Made by a program: the position numbers and the translations under genes. Shown one piece after another: positions 8,614-17,347 of a stretch of 64,000 nucleotides of DNA. The DNA comes from Acidobacteriota bacterium (GTDB lineage Bacteria > Acidobacteriota > Terriglobia > Terriglobales > Acidobacteriaceae), in the NCBI GenBank assembly GCA_013289875.1, contig JABCZC010000020.1:1-64000 (forward strand). The letters are read 5' to 3'. The notes beneath the pieces are model-generated. The model was not told the origin of the DNA and did not search any database. It worked only from the letters and a program-made list of their open reading frames with translations. Positions within the stretch are counted from its first letter, which is position 1. The number at the start of each line of letters is the position of its first letter.

Positions 8614-9134
8614 GGGCCACGAATTTCGAATATCGCCACCAGACGCTCGTCCACCAGCTCATGGTCGGCGCGGGCTTCTTTACCTACCTCATCGATCCCG
8701 ACGACATCGTATGGCGCTTCGCCAGAAACAGCTCCGCGCCACGATTGTGGGAGCGCTCCCTTTTCATCGTCGCAACTGTGTTGATCGCAATCGGCGCTAC
8801 TCTATGCACGCAGGCACGTGCTTGCCACAGACCGACGCATCTCGGCGAGCTGCTCTACGCCATCGGACTCGGCTCTCTCATGCCGCTTCCGGGATTCGTC
8901 ATTTTCATTTTCGGTGAATCGCTCCGCATCTTCCGCCTGAGGCGCCGAGGGGATCAGGAAACATTCGATTCCGGGTGGGGCACTGCCTTCCGCAGGGAAA
9001 CCGTCAAGTGGGGAATTCTCCTCACGATGATCGTTTTCTCGATCACCCTCAAGGACCGTCATGCCGAAACTCTTGCCGTCATCAGCTTCCTCGCCGGCTT
9101 GCTCTTCAACCTGCCCGTCTTCGGCCGACTCTGA
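8610..9134 (+). CDS. Hypothetical four-helix membrane protein
   Basis: 174 residues from the ATG at 8610, whose first bases overlap the stop of the cupin gene (ATGA), so the two were probably coupled. Four hydrophobic segments are visible (about 48-66, 84-104, 134-150 and 155-172). There are no recognised motifs. The coupling suggests a shared role with the cupin protein, which is now frameshifted in this sequence. Confidence 0.6.
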   Translation: MRATNFEYRHQTLVHQLMVGAGFFTYLIDPDDIVWRFARNSSAPRLWERSLFIVATVLIAIGATLCTQARACHRPTHLGELLYAIGLGSLMPLPGFVIFIFGESLRIFRLRRRGDQETFDSGWGTAFRRETVKWGILLTMIVFSITLKDRHAETLAVISFLAGLLFNLPVFGRL

Positions 9135-9155
9135 CCTTGACACTTAGCCTGAAAT

Positions 9156-9359
9156 TCACCGGAACGCCATACGGAGTGTCAGAATGGCGCCATATACCAG
9201 AGCCGCCCCTACAGTTTCGATGAGGAGCCCCCAGAACAATCCTCGAAAGACACCCAAATGGCAGGGTAGGAGTTGGGGCTCGGGCGGAGTGGAGGTGATC
9301 ACTGACGGTGGCGAATTCAAACCACGCGCAGGAGAGAGGGCACTTTGAATACTGGTCAT
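9156..9359 (-). CDS. Small membrane protein (67 residues), hypothetical
   Basis: The ATG at 9359 has GAGGA six bases upstream. The product has a polar, proline-rich N-half and a single C-terminal hydrophobic helix (VFRGLFWGLLIETVGAALVYGAILTL). The frame is open up to a GTG at 9416, which would add another hydrophobic stretch. No family was recognised. The gene is supported only by the start context and the helix. Confidence 0.4.
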   Translation of the reverse strand: MTSIQSALSPARGLNSPPSVITSTPPEPQLLPCHLGVFRGLFWGLLIETVGAALVYGAILTLRMAFR

Positions 9360-9628
9360 AACGGTCCTCGGCAGTAACAGCACGCACAGTAACGCAATGC
9401 CCCCGATTCTAAGCACTGAAGGTAACTAGGCGCAGCCCCATGTTAGTAACACAAGCGGTTACGACTTCCGGCTTCGATGGTGACCCGAACGTGTTATTGA
9501 GTCGGAAAGAGGATTGACTTACTGCCTCTCTGGCCTGGGAGGTTAATAAGGTTCGAAGATGTCGTCTGCGCCGCAATCTTTGCGTTCCTGGCGTCTTTGC
9601 GATAAACGAAGTTGAGCGAGCATTTTCC

Positions 9629-10153
9629 ATGAAGGCGACCAATTCTGACCTGCGGGATACGATCCTCAACGCGTGGAAGACCAATAACCGGGTAACGGTT
9701 TTTCTGGTCGAGCAACTCCCCACCGAACTCTGGGAAGCCACGGTGCCGGGAGCGCCGCGCCGCACCATCCGGATGATCGCCGGTCACATGCACAACGCCC
9801 GATGCATGTGGATCAAGACCCTCGGCAAAGAGTACGGCATCGCAGTGCCGAAGAGCGTCGACCGGCACAAAGTGACGCCGAAAGACCTCATCCCGGCACT
9901 TCAGTTAAGCGGCAATGGCATCCTGAGCCTGCTTGAGTTCGGCTGCGATCACGGAGGAACCATTCCCGCCTCCTCGGCTTATGTTTGGCGCAACCTTCCC
10001 CTCGACGTGGGACACGTTCTCGGCTATTTCATAGCGCATGAAGGCCATCACCGGGGACAGATCGTGATGCTCGCCCGCCAACTCGGACATCGCCTGCCCG
10101 CCGAAGTCACCAATGGCCTTTGGCACTGGGTGAAGCGTTCCCGGGAAGCCTGA
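9629..10153 (+). CDS. DinB-family protein
   Basis: 174 residues of the DinB/YfiT four-helix bundle fold. The putative metal triad is His53 (in AGHMHNAR) and His137 and His141 (in AHEGHHRGQI). The first helix RDTILNAWKTNNRVTVFLVEQLP is also typical. Members are divalent-metal proteins, some of them thiol transferases; the substrate here is unknown. Single gene with an AT-richer leader. Confidence 0.85.
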   Translation: MKATNSDLRDTILNAWKTNNRVTVFLVEQLPTELWEATVPGAPRRTIRMIAGHMHNARCMWIKTLGKEYGIAVPKSVDRHKVTPKDLIPALQLSGNGILSLLEFGCDHGGTIPASSAYVWRNLPLDVGHVLGYFIAHEGHHRGQIVMLARQLGHRLPAEVTNGLWHWVKRSREA

Positions 10154-10164
10154 TGGTTAGAGGT

Positions 10165-10200
10165 GTCATTCTGAGGACCGAAAGGGACGAAGAATCCGGC
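10165..10200. repeat. Dispersed repeat GTCATTCTGAGGACC...GACGAAGAATCC, copy 2
   Basis: Second copy of the element at 5469-5513. Both ends are identical to copy 1 (GTCATTCTGAGGACC and GACGAAGAATCC), while the middle differs. It lies between the DinB and EngB genes. Confidence 0.6.
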
Positions 10201-10313
10201 AGATATCGAGACCGGCCCAGTGTCCCAAAGCTCTCTGGCGTAATCTTCAGATTCCGACGCCTGAAATGGTTGGACGATTTCCCTCCAATCCGAGAAATAG
10301 ATATAAGGGACAA

Positions 10314-10910
10314 GTGCGCGTCCATCCCAAATTCCTCATCTCGGCTCTCTCGCCCGCGCAGTTTCCCGAGCCATCCGTGCCGGAGATCGCCTTCCTCGGT
10401 CGCTCCAACGTCGGCAAGTCGAGCCTGCTGAACGCGCTTCTCGGCTCGAAGCAGGCGAAAGTATCCTCGACTCCCGGCCGCACCCGCTCCATCAATTTCT
10501 TCTCGATCACCGATACGCCCCAGCGCCAGCAGCCCCAGATGTATTTCGCCGACCTGCCCGGATACGGCTACGCGAAGATCTCGAAATCCATCTCCGCCGA
10601 ATGGCCGAAGTTCATCGAGCCCTACCTCGCCGAACGCCCTACGCTGTCGCTCTGCCTCTGCCTGGTCGATAGCAACATTCCGCCGCAGGAATCCGATGCC
10701 CAGCTCATCCACTTCCTCAAGAGCGTGCAGCGCGAGTTCCTGGTCGTCGCCACCAAGGCCGACAAGCTCTCCGGAAACGGCCGGACCCAGGCCCACTCCG
10801 CTCTGACCAAAGGCCTTGAGACTGACCATCTGCTCCTTTGCTCTGCCAAAACCGGAGCCGGCCTCAAAGACCTCTGGTCCGCCATCCACGTCGCGGTCAA
10901 TCCCGCTTAA
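10314..10910 (+). CDS. engB: Ribosome biogenesis GTPase EngB/YihA
   Basis: 198 residues of a TRAFAC GTPase needed for large ribosomal subunit assembly. Motifs: G1 GRSNVGKSS, G2 threonine in TPGRTRSINFF, G3 DLPGYGYA, G4 TKADK, G5 SAKTG. I chose the GTG at 10314, preceded by AAGGGA, because it gives the usual EngB N-terminus and length; an ATG at 10266 would add 16 residues without a ribosome site. It converges on the urocanase-like gene, with the stops overlapping. Confidence 0.92.
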   Translation: MRVHPKFLISALSPAQFPEPSVPEIAFLGRSNVGKSSLLNALLGSKQAKVSSTPGRTRSINFFSITDTPQRQQPQMYFADLPGYGYAKISKSISAEWPKFIEPYLAERPTLSLCLCLVDSNIPPQESDAQLIHFLKSVQREFLVVATKADKLSGNGRTQAHSALTKGLETDHLLLCSAKTGAGLKDLWSAIHVAVNPA

Positions 10911-11653
10911 GACCCGATCACCGTCTCGACTCCGTCTCTCACTACCGTCACCGCGACCCGTATCCCGCCGCTCTCCACCTCACGCCGCACCGCCGAGACG
11001 AACGCCACACCCTCCATCGCACTCATCCGCAGATACCGCCGCCCCGACATTAGCCGCCCGAGATATCGCGGCGAAGTCTCGATCCACCGCCTCCGCGCCG
11101 CCGAGGCCGCTGGATCCAGCGCCCCCGCCGCCAGCCGATCCAACGCCGGCAGCCACTGCAACGGCTCCCGCGCAACGCCCCACGTGACAACCATCCCGCT
11201 CTGACCCAGCCCCGAACTCAGTCTGCGTGTCCCTCTCTCGACAAGCGGCTCGATCCCGGCAGCTCTCTCCGTGATGAACTCCGGCTGCACCCCCCGCTCG
11301 ACAATTTCGGCGACCGCCTCCCCGGGGTCGCCAACCAGCGCCACCGAGACAGGTTTCTTCTTCCGTATCTCATTCTTCAGAATCCGCAGAGCCTCATCCA
11401 GCGTGTTCACCAGGAAGTCGCACGCCCCAATGCGGATCGACTGCTTGGCCCGCGCCAGATCCGGCTCCAGGCCCAGCGATGCCGCGCCCGCGATATTAGC
11501 CGCCATCGCCAACGCGATTCCGCCGCGATCGAGCTCCGAGTACAGCAGGAACGAGCCTCCCAGCTCCGGCGACAAAGCCGTGAGCGTGGCGAACCGCTCG
11601 TACACCTCTGCAATGTCAGAGAAATCCTGCGCCGGAAGCTGAACGGACGCCAT
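10907..11653 (-). CDS. Stand-alone urocanase-like Rossmann domain protein
   Basis: 248 residues. The stretch CDFLVNTLDEALRILKNEI followed by PVSVALVGDPGEAVAEIV and ERGVQPEFITERAAGIEPL parallels the NAD-binding core of urocanate hydratase (pattern 'G..GNAAEV.PELVRRGV.PD.VTDQTS..DPL'). Urocanase is about 550 residues, so this is a single-domain relative, and the TDQTSAHDP segment is altered (ERAAGIEP). Enzymatic activity is therefore doubtful. No hut genes are nearby. Its start lies beyond the pseudopilin operon's 3' end on the same strand, so it may be the last gene of that transcript. Confidence 0.6.
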   Translation of the reverse strand: MASVQLPAQDFSDIAEVYERFATLTALSPELGGSFLLYSELDRGGIALAMAANIAGAASLGLEPDLARAKQSIRIGACDFLVNTLDEALRILKNEIRKKKPVSVALVGDPGEAVAEIVERGVQPEFITERAAGIEPLVERGTRRLSSGLGQSGMVVTWGVAREPLQWLPALDRLAAGALDPAASAARRRWIETSPRYLGRLMSGRRYLRMSAMEGVAFVSAVRREVESGGIRVAVTVVRDGVETVIGS

Positions 11654-11688
11654 GCCCTCACTCTAAGGCATTTCGCGCGCTGGCTGTC

Positions 11689-12099
11689 TCACCACGTCGA
11701 ATACATCTGTCCGTCCGTACCCACTTCCTGCGAGCCGCTATGCACGTCGTCCACTCCCGGCTCGGTCTGGTCGACACTTTGCAGCGTGTCGTCGGTCGTC
11801 GTCACCCATGTCTCGCTGGAGTGAGTCATCGGATCCTTCGGAATCACTTTGAGGTATCCCGCTTGTACCAGATCATCAAGAGATTGCGGAGCCTTTTCCT
11901 TATCCATTGTGTAGGAGTCGATAGCGTTGCGCAGCACGTGCAGGTCTTCCTTGAGCACGGCTTCCTTCGCATTCTTTACGGACGAGATATAACTGGGAAT
12001 CGCAATCGCCGCCAGTACCCCGATGATCAGCATCACGACCATCAGCTCCACCAGCGTAAAGCCGTTTTCCTGCGTCGAATTGTGTGGCCGCCGTCGCAC
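11689..12099 (-). CDS. Type II secretion/pilus pseudopilin, GspG-like
   Basis: 136 residues from the GTG at 12099, which lies two bases after the stop of the preceding pseudopilin, so translation is coupled. A short basic leader ends in the prepilin peptidase site ENG|FTLVELMVVMLIIGVLAAI, followed by the hydrophobic helix and a small globular domain containing LKEDLHVLRNAIDSY and KDPMT, as in major pseudopilins. It would be cleaved and assembled into the pseudopilus in the inner membrane. The open frame extends far upstream but overlaps the neighbouring gene. Confidence 0.85.
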   Translation of the reverse strand: MRRRPHNSTQENGFTLVELMVVMLIIGVLAAIAIPSYISSVKNAKEAVLKEDLHVLRNAIDSYTMDKEKAPQSLDDLVQAGYLKVIPKDPMTHSSETWVTTTDDTLQSVDQTEPGVDDVHSGSQEVGTDGQMYSTW

Positions 12100-12101
12100 G
12101 T

Positions 12102-12575
12102 CTACCAGTCCTTGTACTTGGTTCCATCCAGCGCCGTATCCTGCGACTTCGAGTACACGTCGAAGACGCTCTGCCCGCCGAAGGAGTCGCTCGTTGGGTC
12201 GTCCTGCATGGAACGCATTCCCCATTCGTTCTTACCCGTCATCGGGTCGACCGGGACCCGCCGCAGGAACCGCACCTTCTTGCTCTGAATATCCACGCCA
12301 TCGACCAGCGTCTGCAGATCCGGCGGATACCCCTGGCTGTCGACCTTCGTGATAAAGAGATTGCGATCGGCGGCGTCCTTATAGTGGTCGATGGCATCGC
12401 GCATTTGCCACAGGTCGTAGCGCAGCTCGCGTTCCTTCTCTCGCTTTACCTGGAAGCGCGCCACCGGCACCGCGGCCGACGCGACAAGTGCCAGAATCGC
12501 CACCGTCACGATCAGCTCGACGAGCGTCAGCCCCGCCTCGCACCGTGTGCTCAGCGATTTTAGATTCCGCCGCAT
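12102..12575 (-). CDS. Type II secretion/pilus pseudopilin, GspG-like
   Basis: 157 residues with the prepilin cleavage site EAG|LTLVELIVTVAILALVASA, then YDLWQMRDAIDHYKDAAD and RVPVDPMTGKNEWG, the calcium-site region of GspG-type major pseudopilins. It sits between the secretin gene and a second pseudopilin, all leftward. Two GspG-like proteins side by side suggest a divergent secretion or pilus-like machine rather than a standard single-GspG system. Confidence 0.87.
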   Translation of the reverse strand: MRRNLKSLSTRCEAGLTLVELIVTVAILALVASAAVPVARFQVKREKERELRYDLWQMRDAIDHYKDAADRNLFITKVDSQGYPPDLQTLVDGVDIQSKKVRFLRRVPVDPMTGKNEWGMRSMQDDPTSDSFGGQSVFDVYSKSQDTALDGTKYKDW

Positions 12576-12606
12576 TCCAATCCGCCTGTTACTCCAGCGA
12601 GACGCA

Positions 12607-15003
12607 TCATGGCTGTACCTGGATAAGTGCCCGCGACCCGGTTGCCGGCAGCGGCTGCTGCGTGCTGTTGCGCACCATCGGACGTGTAATCACCACCGAA
12701 GCATCGCCGGGAGCCTTTGCCTGGAAGGTCAGCACGCATACGCTGCCCGAGCCCGTTATGCCGTGGGCGCCGGGCGGCCGCGATGCGGAAATGGCCACGT
12801 TGCCGCTACCGTCGTCGCGATGCACCAACGCTACCGCTTGCCCGTCCTGACCCAGAAAGTTCACTCCTTTGCCCGGCGAGTCGCCCAGATCCACGTTGAT
12901 CAGGCTCAACTTGGCCTGGTCGTACTGCACCTGCATCGGCACGGAGAAAACATCCGTACCGCCCGTCAGGTTTACCGTCATCTGGAAGGTTGAGCCGACC
13001 TTCTGCGGGCTCATCTCGGGAGTCAGTTGCAGCTTTACTGGAACCTGTCCCGCGGTCTGCTGCAGGTTGGCAAGCGCCGTTGTAGCTGCGGCCGCCGCAT
13101 TCGGGGGGACAGCCTGTGCACCATCCGGACCAGCCGGGGGCGCCACGGTGAATACTCCGGGCTTCGCCACCGGAGGCCTGGTCGTGTCCTCGTTAATATG
13201 CCGCAGCTCGATCGAGTTGCCCGTGCCTGTATCGAGCTCGCGCAGATTCAGCGGGTTGAGAATCTCCGCCCGCACCAAATGCGGAATCAGCAGAAAGACG
13301 ATCTCGTCGTCATTAATCGTCTTGTCATTGCTGCTGAAGATATATTTCAGAATTGGTACCTGTGCCAGGCCCGGTGTCCCGCTCAGCGAATTCGAAGTCT
13401 GCTTCTGCAAAATGCCGCCCAGAATATTCGCTTCGCCCTCTTTGAGACGAATCGTCTGGTCGACGGTGCGCTGAGTAATAATCGGCTGATTGATGCCGCC
13501 CAGGTTCGCGGTGCCGTTCTGCGAAGAAACTTCGATCGTAAGCTTCAACGTCACATCGCGATCGTAGTGAACGGTCGGCTTTACCTTGATGTTCACGCCG
13601 ACGTCCAGATATTGAAACTGTGTATTCACCAGCGAGCTTACGATCGCCGTTGCCGCGCCTGTCTGGTACGATCCGGTTGCAACCGGAAGCTTTTCGCCGA
13701 TCTTCAGCGTGGCTTCCTGCCCATCCGATGCGCGAATGCGTGGATTCTGCAGGATCTTGGTGCTGCTGTCGGTCAGCAAGAGATTTGCCGTCGCGTTGCC
13801 CACGGTCACCGCAAAGTTGGTTCCGTTCAGGTGCGCGAAACTATTCAGCGTCAGGCCATTGCTTTGATCGGTCGGAGTGGTTGTGGTGGATGTGGTAGAC
13901 GAAGTAGAAGAAGTAGAATTGTTCGTATTGTTGAAATTCGACGCTTGTAAAGCAACCGTAGCCGTCTGCGGCAACTGAATGCCGATCGTACGTTCATAGT
14001 TGCGGCTCACCTCAAGAACCGCCACATCGACCACAACCTCCGCCTTCGCTTTATCGAGGTCGCCAATCAGCTTCTGGGCGAGCAGCAGTTCATCGGGCGT
14101 GCCGCGCATGACGATGGCGTTCTGGCTCGCCACTCCATAAATCTTGGCGGTCTGAAACATGTTGCGCAGCGCCGTCTGCAGGTCGGTAAAGTCATTTTGC
14201 TGCGCCACGTTCGTCAGGTAGAAGGTCTGCACCGCCTCCTCATCCAGTTCCGTGCGCTTGGCGCGCGTGTTCTGGGCCACAAAAATGGTGTTCGCCGTGA
14301 TAGGTCGCCAGAACGTCCCGGAGATGGTGCCGATGATCCGCAGCGCGTCGTACAGGTCGACGCTGGTCAGGTCCACCTGGATGCGTTTAGAGGTGTATTC
14401 AGGATCGAAGAGCACGTTCACGCCCGCCGTCCTGCCCACCGTCTGGTAGACAACCTTGCTGTCTTCCACCAGATGCAGCGTCAAAGGCTCGTTCGAGAGC
14501 GGCTTCAGTCGAACCGGCGACCCTATCTCGTTCAGCGGATTCGCGGCTGCACTGGCCAGCGAAGTCTCCTGATTTGCGGCCGCTGCCGCCGACTTGTCCC
14601 GCATCGCCTTGATTTCTTGCTGCGCGAGCTCGTTGCTTGGATCGATCTCCAGCGCACGCATAAACTCCGTCAGGGCACCGGTTTCGTCACCCTGATCGCG
14701 CAACTTTTCCCCCTGCCTTACATGGACATCGGCGGCAGTAAAGCGGGTACGTTCGTAGGCAATCTTTAGCTTCAGATCTTTGGGATTTTTCTGAAACGCA
14801 CGATAGTAGAACTCGTATGCCTGTTCGATATCGCCCCTGGTCTCGGCCGCTTGGCCCTCCTTGTACAGCTTTGAGGCGGATTCCTTGGCCAGCTTGTCGG
14901 CGGACGACTCCGCCCTCACGCGCGGAGAAAATACCCCCAGCGCCAAGGCCATTGTCAGACCCAAAGCCGCGAGCATCCCCCATCTCCAAATACGGTAATT
15001 CAT
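12607..15003 (-). CDS. Outer-membrane secretin with TPR head and cohesin-like C-terminal domain
   Basis: 798 residues from the ATG at 15003 (GGAG five bases upstream), which begins a signal peptide. Order: TPR-like repeats (about 35-125), secretin N domains (VGRTAGVNVLFDPEYTSKRI, then RNMFQTAKIYGVASQNAIVM), the secretin beta-barrel with LQNPRIRASDGQEATLKIGEKLPV and the C-terminal FLLIPHLVR, then a Pro/Ala linker and a ~110-residue cohesin-like domain at the end. A Ser/Thr-only low-complexity stretch interrupts the barrel region. It should form the outer-membrane gate for the pseudopilins encoded downstream. Confidence 0.87.
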   Translation of the reverse strand: MNYRIWRWGMLAALGLTMALALGVFSPRVRAESSADKLAKESASKLYKEGQAAETRGDIEQAYEFYYRAFQKNPKDLKLKIAYERTRFTAADVHVRQGEKLRDQGDETGALTEFMRALEIDPSNELAQQEIKAMRDKSAAAAANQETSLASAAANPLNEIGSPVRLKPLSNEPLTLHLVEDSKVVYQTVGRTAGVNVLFDPEYTSKRIQVDLTSVDLYDALRIIGTISGTFWRPITANTIFVAQNTRAKRTELDEEAVQTFYLTNVAQQNDFTDLQTALRNMFQTAKIYGVASQNAIVMRGTPDELLLAQKLIGDLDKAKAEVVVDVAVLEVSRNYERTIGIQLPQTATVALQASNFNNTNNSTSSTSSTTSTTTTPTDQSNGLTLNSFAHLNGTNFAVTVGNATANLLLTDSSTKILQNPRIRASDGQEATLKIGEKLPVATGSYQTGAATAIVSSLVNTQFQYLDVGVNIKVKPTVHYDRDVTLKLTIEVSSQNGTANLGGINQPIITQRTVDQTIRLKEGEANILGGILQKQTSNSLSGTPGLAQVPILKYIFSSNDKTINDDEIVFLLIPHLVRAEILNPLNLRELDTGTGNSIELRHINEDTTRPPVAKPGVFTVAPPAGPDGAQAVPPNAAAAATTALANLQQTAGQVPVKLQLTPEMSPQKVGSTFQMTVNLTGGTDVFSVPMQVQYDQAKLSLINVDLGDSPGKGVNFLGQDGQAVALVHRDDGSGNVAISASRPPGAHGITGSGSVCVLTFQAKAPGDASVVITRPMVRNSTQQPLPATGSRALIQVQP

Positions 15004-15194
15004 CAAACTCCAGCAGGCTCGCTTCGAATTTTTCCTGGTTTCCAGAACGGTACGCGCCCGCCACGGGGGGGCGGACCCTAACCTGTTTCTACTCATTATT
15101 CGGTGCTGGTCGAGTATAGCATCGCGCTCCACCTTGTCCGTCGTTCCGGATGCGCCTTCTCTGCGTGCTAGCATTGAATGTCGGACTCCCGTCT

Positions 15195-15731
15195 ATGCCT
15201 CGCCAATCCACACATTCTGTTACTCAGGCCCCTCAAAAAAACAAGCCGCGCGATCCCCTCGCCGCAGGCGCCCGCGATGCCGCCGTCAACCGGGCGGCCA
15301 GCCACAACTACTTTCTGCTCGACCGCTTCGAGTGCGGAGTCGCCCTGCGCGGCACCGAAGTCAAATCCATCCGCGAGGGTAAGGCTAACCTGAAGGACGC
15401 GTACGGCATCGTCAAAGATGGCGAGGCTTTCCTCCTGAATGCCCATATTGGGCCTTATTCCCACGGCAACGCCAGCAATCACGACTCGCTCCGGACGCGA
15501 AAACTCCTCCTGCACCAGGAAGAAATCCGCAAACTAATCGGACAGACGCAGCTCAAAGGACATACGCTCATCCCCACCCGCCTTTACTTTCGTAATGGTC
15601 GCGTGAAGTGCGAACTGGCCGTCGCCAAGGGCAAACAGGATTGGGACAAACGCGAAACCGAGCGCCGCCGCGAAGCCGACCGCGAAGCCCGCTCCGCCAT
15701 CGCCCACAGCAAAGGGAAGTACGCGAAGTAG
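15195..15731 (+). CDS. smpB: SsrA-binding protein SmpB
   Basis: 178 residues from the ATG at 15195; an ATG at 15150 would add 15 residues. The core NRAASHNYFLLDRFECGVAL, RGTEVKSIREGKANLKDAY and the C-terminal KGKQDWDKRETER are the SmpB signature. It binds tmRNA and rescues stalled ribosomes. The tmRNA gene was not seen in this window. The gene is divergent from the secretin operon. Confidence 0.95.
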   Translation: MPRQSTHSVTQAPQKNKPRDPLAAGARDAAVNRAASHNYFLLDRFECGVALRGTEVKSIREGKANLKDAYGIVKDGEAFLLNAHIGPYSHGNASNHDSLRTRKLLLHQEEIRKLIGQTQLKGHTLIPTRLYFRNGRVKCELAVAKGKQDWDKRETERRREADREARSAIAHSKGKYAK

Positions 15732-15774
15732 GCGTCCAAACCCGGAATAAGAAGTCAAAGGCACAACCCAAACA

Positions 15775-17283
15775 ATGAAAACCGAACTCCTCTTCACCCC
15801 CGCCGCAACCGCCCAGACCGAACTCCTCGCCGTTTTCGCCGCCGACAAATCCACCAGCAAGGAAAGGGACGCCAAGCCCGAAGTGGCCCTTCTCACTGCC
15901 GACGAGGCCATCCGCAAGGCTGCTAGCTATGTCCTCTCGACGGGAGAGTTCAAGGCCGAGCCGAACGAAACCCTGCTTCTGCACGCTCCCGAAGGCCTCG
16001 CCGCCACGCGCCTGCTCATCGTAGGCCTCGGCAAGGCCGCCAAGGCCGACCCCCACGCCGTGCGCAAGGCCGCCGGAACCGCCGTCCGCTTCGCCAAGCC
16101 GCGCGGCATCCGCTCCCTGGCCATCGCTGCGCCTGACCGCGATTTTGACGCCACCCATGCCGTACGTGCCATCGCCGAAGGCGTCATCCTCGGAGATTTC
16201 GACTCTGACACCTACCGCACCGACCGCAAAGACCGCAGCATCCAGACGCTCTCGGTCGTCATTCCCCATGGAGCCCACAGGTCCGCGGCAGAAACCGGCC
16301 TTCGCGAAGGCGTCATCATCGCCGAATCGCAAAACTTTGCCCGCACCCTTATCAATGAGCCCGGCAACCTCATGACTCCCTCCATCCTCGCCCGGAGGGC
16401 AGCCACGATGGCAGACGAGCAGTGCCTGAGGTACGAAATCCACGGCCCGCAGACCATCCAGGAACTGGGCATGCACGCCTTCCTCAGCGTCGCCCAGGGA
16501 TCAGACGAGCCTCCTGCCCTGATCGTCATCACCTACGAGCCCGAAGGAGCCCCCGCCGAACCCGTGCTTGGCCTTGTCGGCAAGGGCATCACCTTCGATA
16601 CCGGCGGCATCTCCATCAAGCCTGCCGACAGCATGGAGAAGATGAAGTACGACATGGCCGGCGGAGCTGCCATGATCGGAGCCATGCGCGCCATCGCCCA
16701 GCTCAAGCCGAAGGTCAAGGTCATTGGCATCGTCTGTGCCGCGGAAAACATGCCCTCCGGCAAGGCCGTCAAGCCCGGCGACATAACGTTCGCCATGTCC
16801 GGCAAATCGATCGAAGTGCTCAACACCGACGCAGAAGGCCGCATGGTGCTCGCCGACGGCCTGCATTACTCGAAACAGCTCGGAGCGACCCACCTTATTG
16901 ACGCCGCCACCCTCACCGGAGCCGTCGCCATCGCCCTCGGCCAGATCAATGCCGGCGTCTTCGCCAACGACGACGAGGCCTACAAGCACTTCACGAAAGC
17001 CCTTGAAACCTCCGGCGAAAAATTCTGGCGCCTGCCTCTCGACGACGAGTACCGCGAGCAGATCCGCTCCTCGATCGCCGATATTCAGAATACCGGCCTC
17101 ACCCGTTACGGCGGAGCCATCAACGCCGCCATGTTCCTCAAGGAATTTGTCGGCGACACGCCCTGGCTGCACCTTGACATTGCCGGCATGGCCTGGCTCG
17201 ACGCGGACAAGCCCTGGACTGCAAAAGGGCCGACCGGCGTTGCCGTCCGCAGCATCGTCGAGTGGGTTCGCAGCTACGCCTGA
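15775..17283 (+). CDS. pepA: Leucyl aminopeptidase (M17)
   Basis: 502 residues, full length for cytosolic M17 aminopeptidases. The N-terminal half is a macro-like domain. The C-terminal catalytic domain has VGKGITFDTGGISIKP, the lysine/aspartate metal-site segment KMKYDMAGGAA, and the signature NTDAEGRMVLADGL. It is expected to be a hexameric dinuclear-metal enzyme releasing N-terminal amino acids. It lies 43 bases after smpB in the same direction. Confidence 0.95.
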   Translation: MKTELLFTPAATAQTELLAVFAADKSTSKERDAKPEVALLTADEAIRKAASYVLSTGEFKAEPNETLLLHAPEGLAATRLLIVGLGKAAKADPHAVRKAAGTAVRFAKPRGIRSLAIAAPDRDFDATHAVRAIAEGVILGDFDSDTYRTDRKDRSIQTLSVVIPHGAHRSAAETGLREGVIIAESQNFARTLINEPGNLMTPSILARRAATMADEQCLRYEIHGPQTIQELGMHAFLSVAQGSDEPPALIVITYEPEGAPAEPVLGLVGKGITFDTGGISIKPADSMEKMKYDMAGGAAMIGAMRAIAQLKPKVKVIGIVCAAENMPSGKAVKPGDITFAMSGKSIEVLNTDAEGRMVLADGLHYSKQLGATHLIDAATLTGAVAIALGQINAGVFANDDEAYKHFTKALETSGEKFWRLPLDDEYREQIRSSIADIQNTGLTRYGGAINAAMFLKEFVGDTPWLHLDIAGMAWLDADKPWTAKGPTGVAVRSIVEWVRSYA

Positions 17284-17347
17284 GTCGGCACTGCGCTCCA
17301 CGCATCTGATAAAGGGCAGTAGAATCGAGCCGTCAGCGGAGCCATCC

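Noticed and set aside
10907-11653. Reading this gene as functional urocanate hydratase (hutU)
   Set aside because: It is under half the usual length, has changed active-region residues and no hut neighbours.
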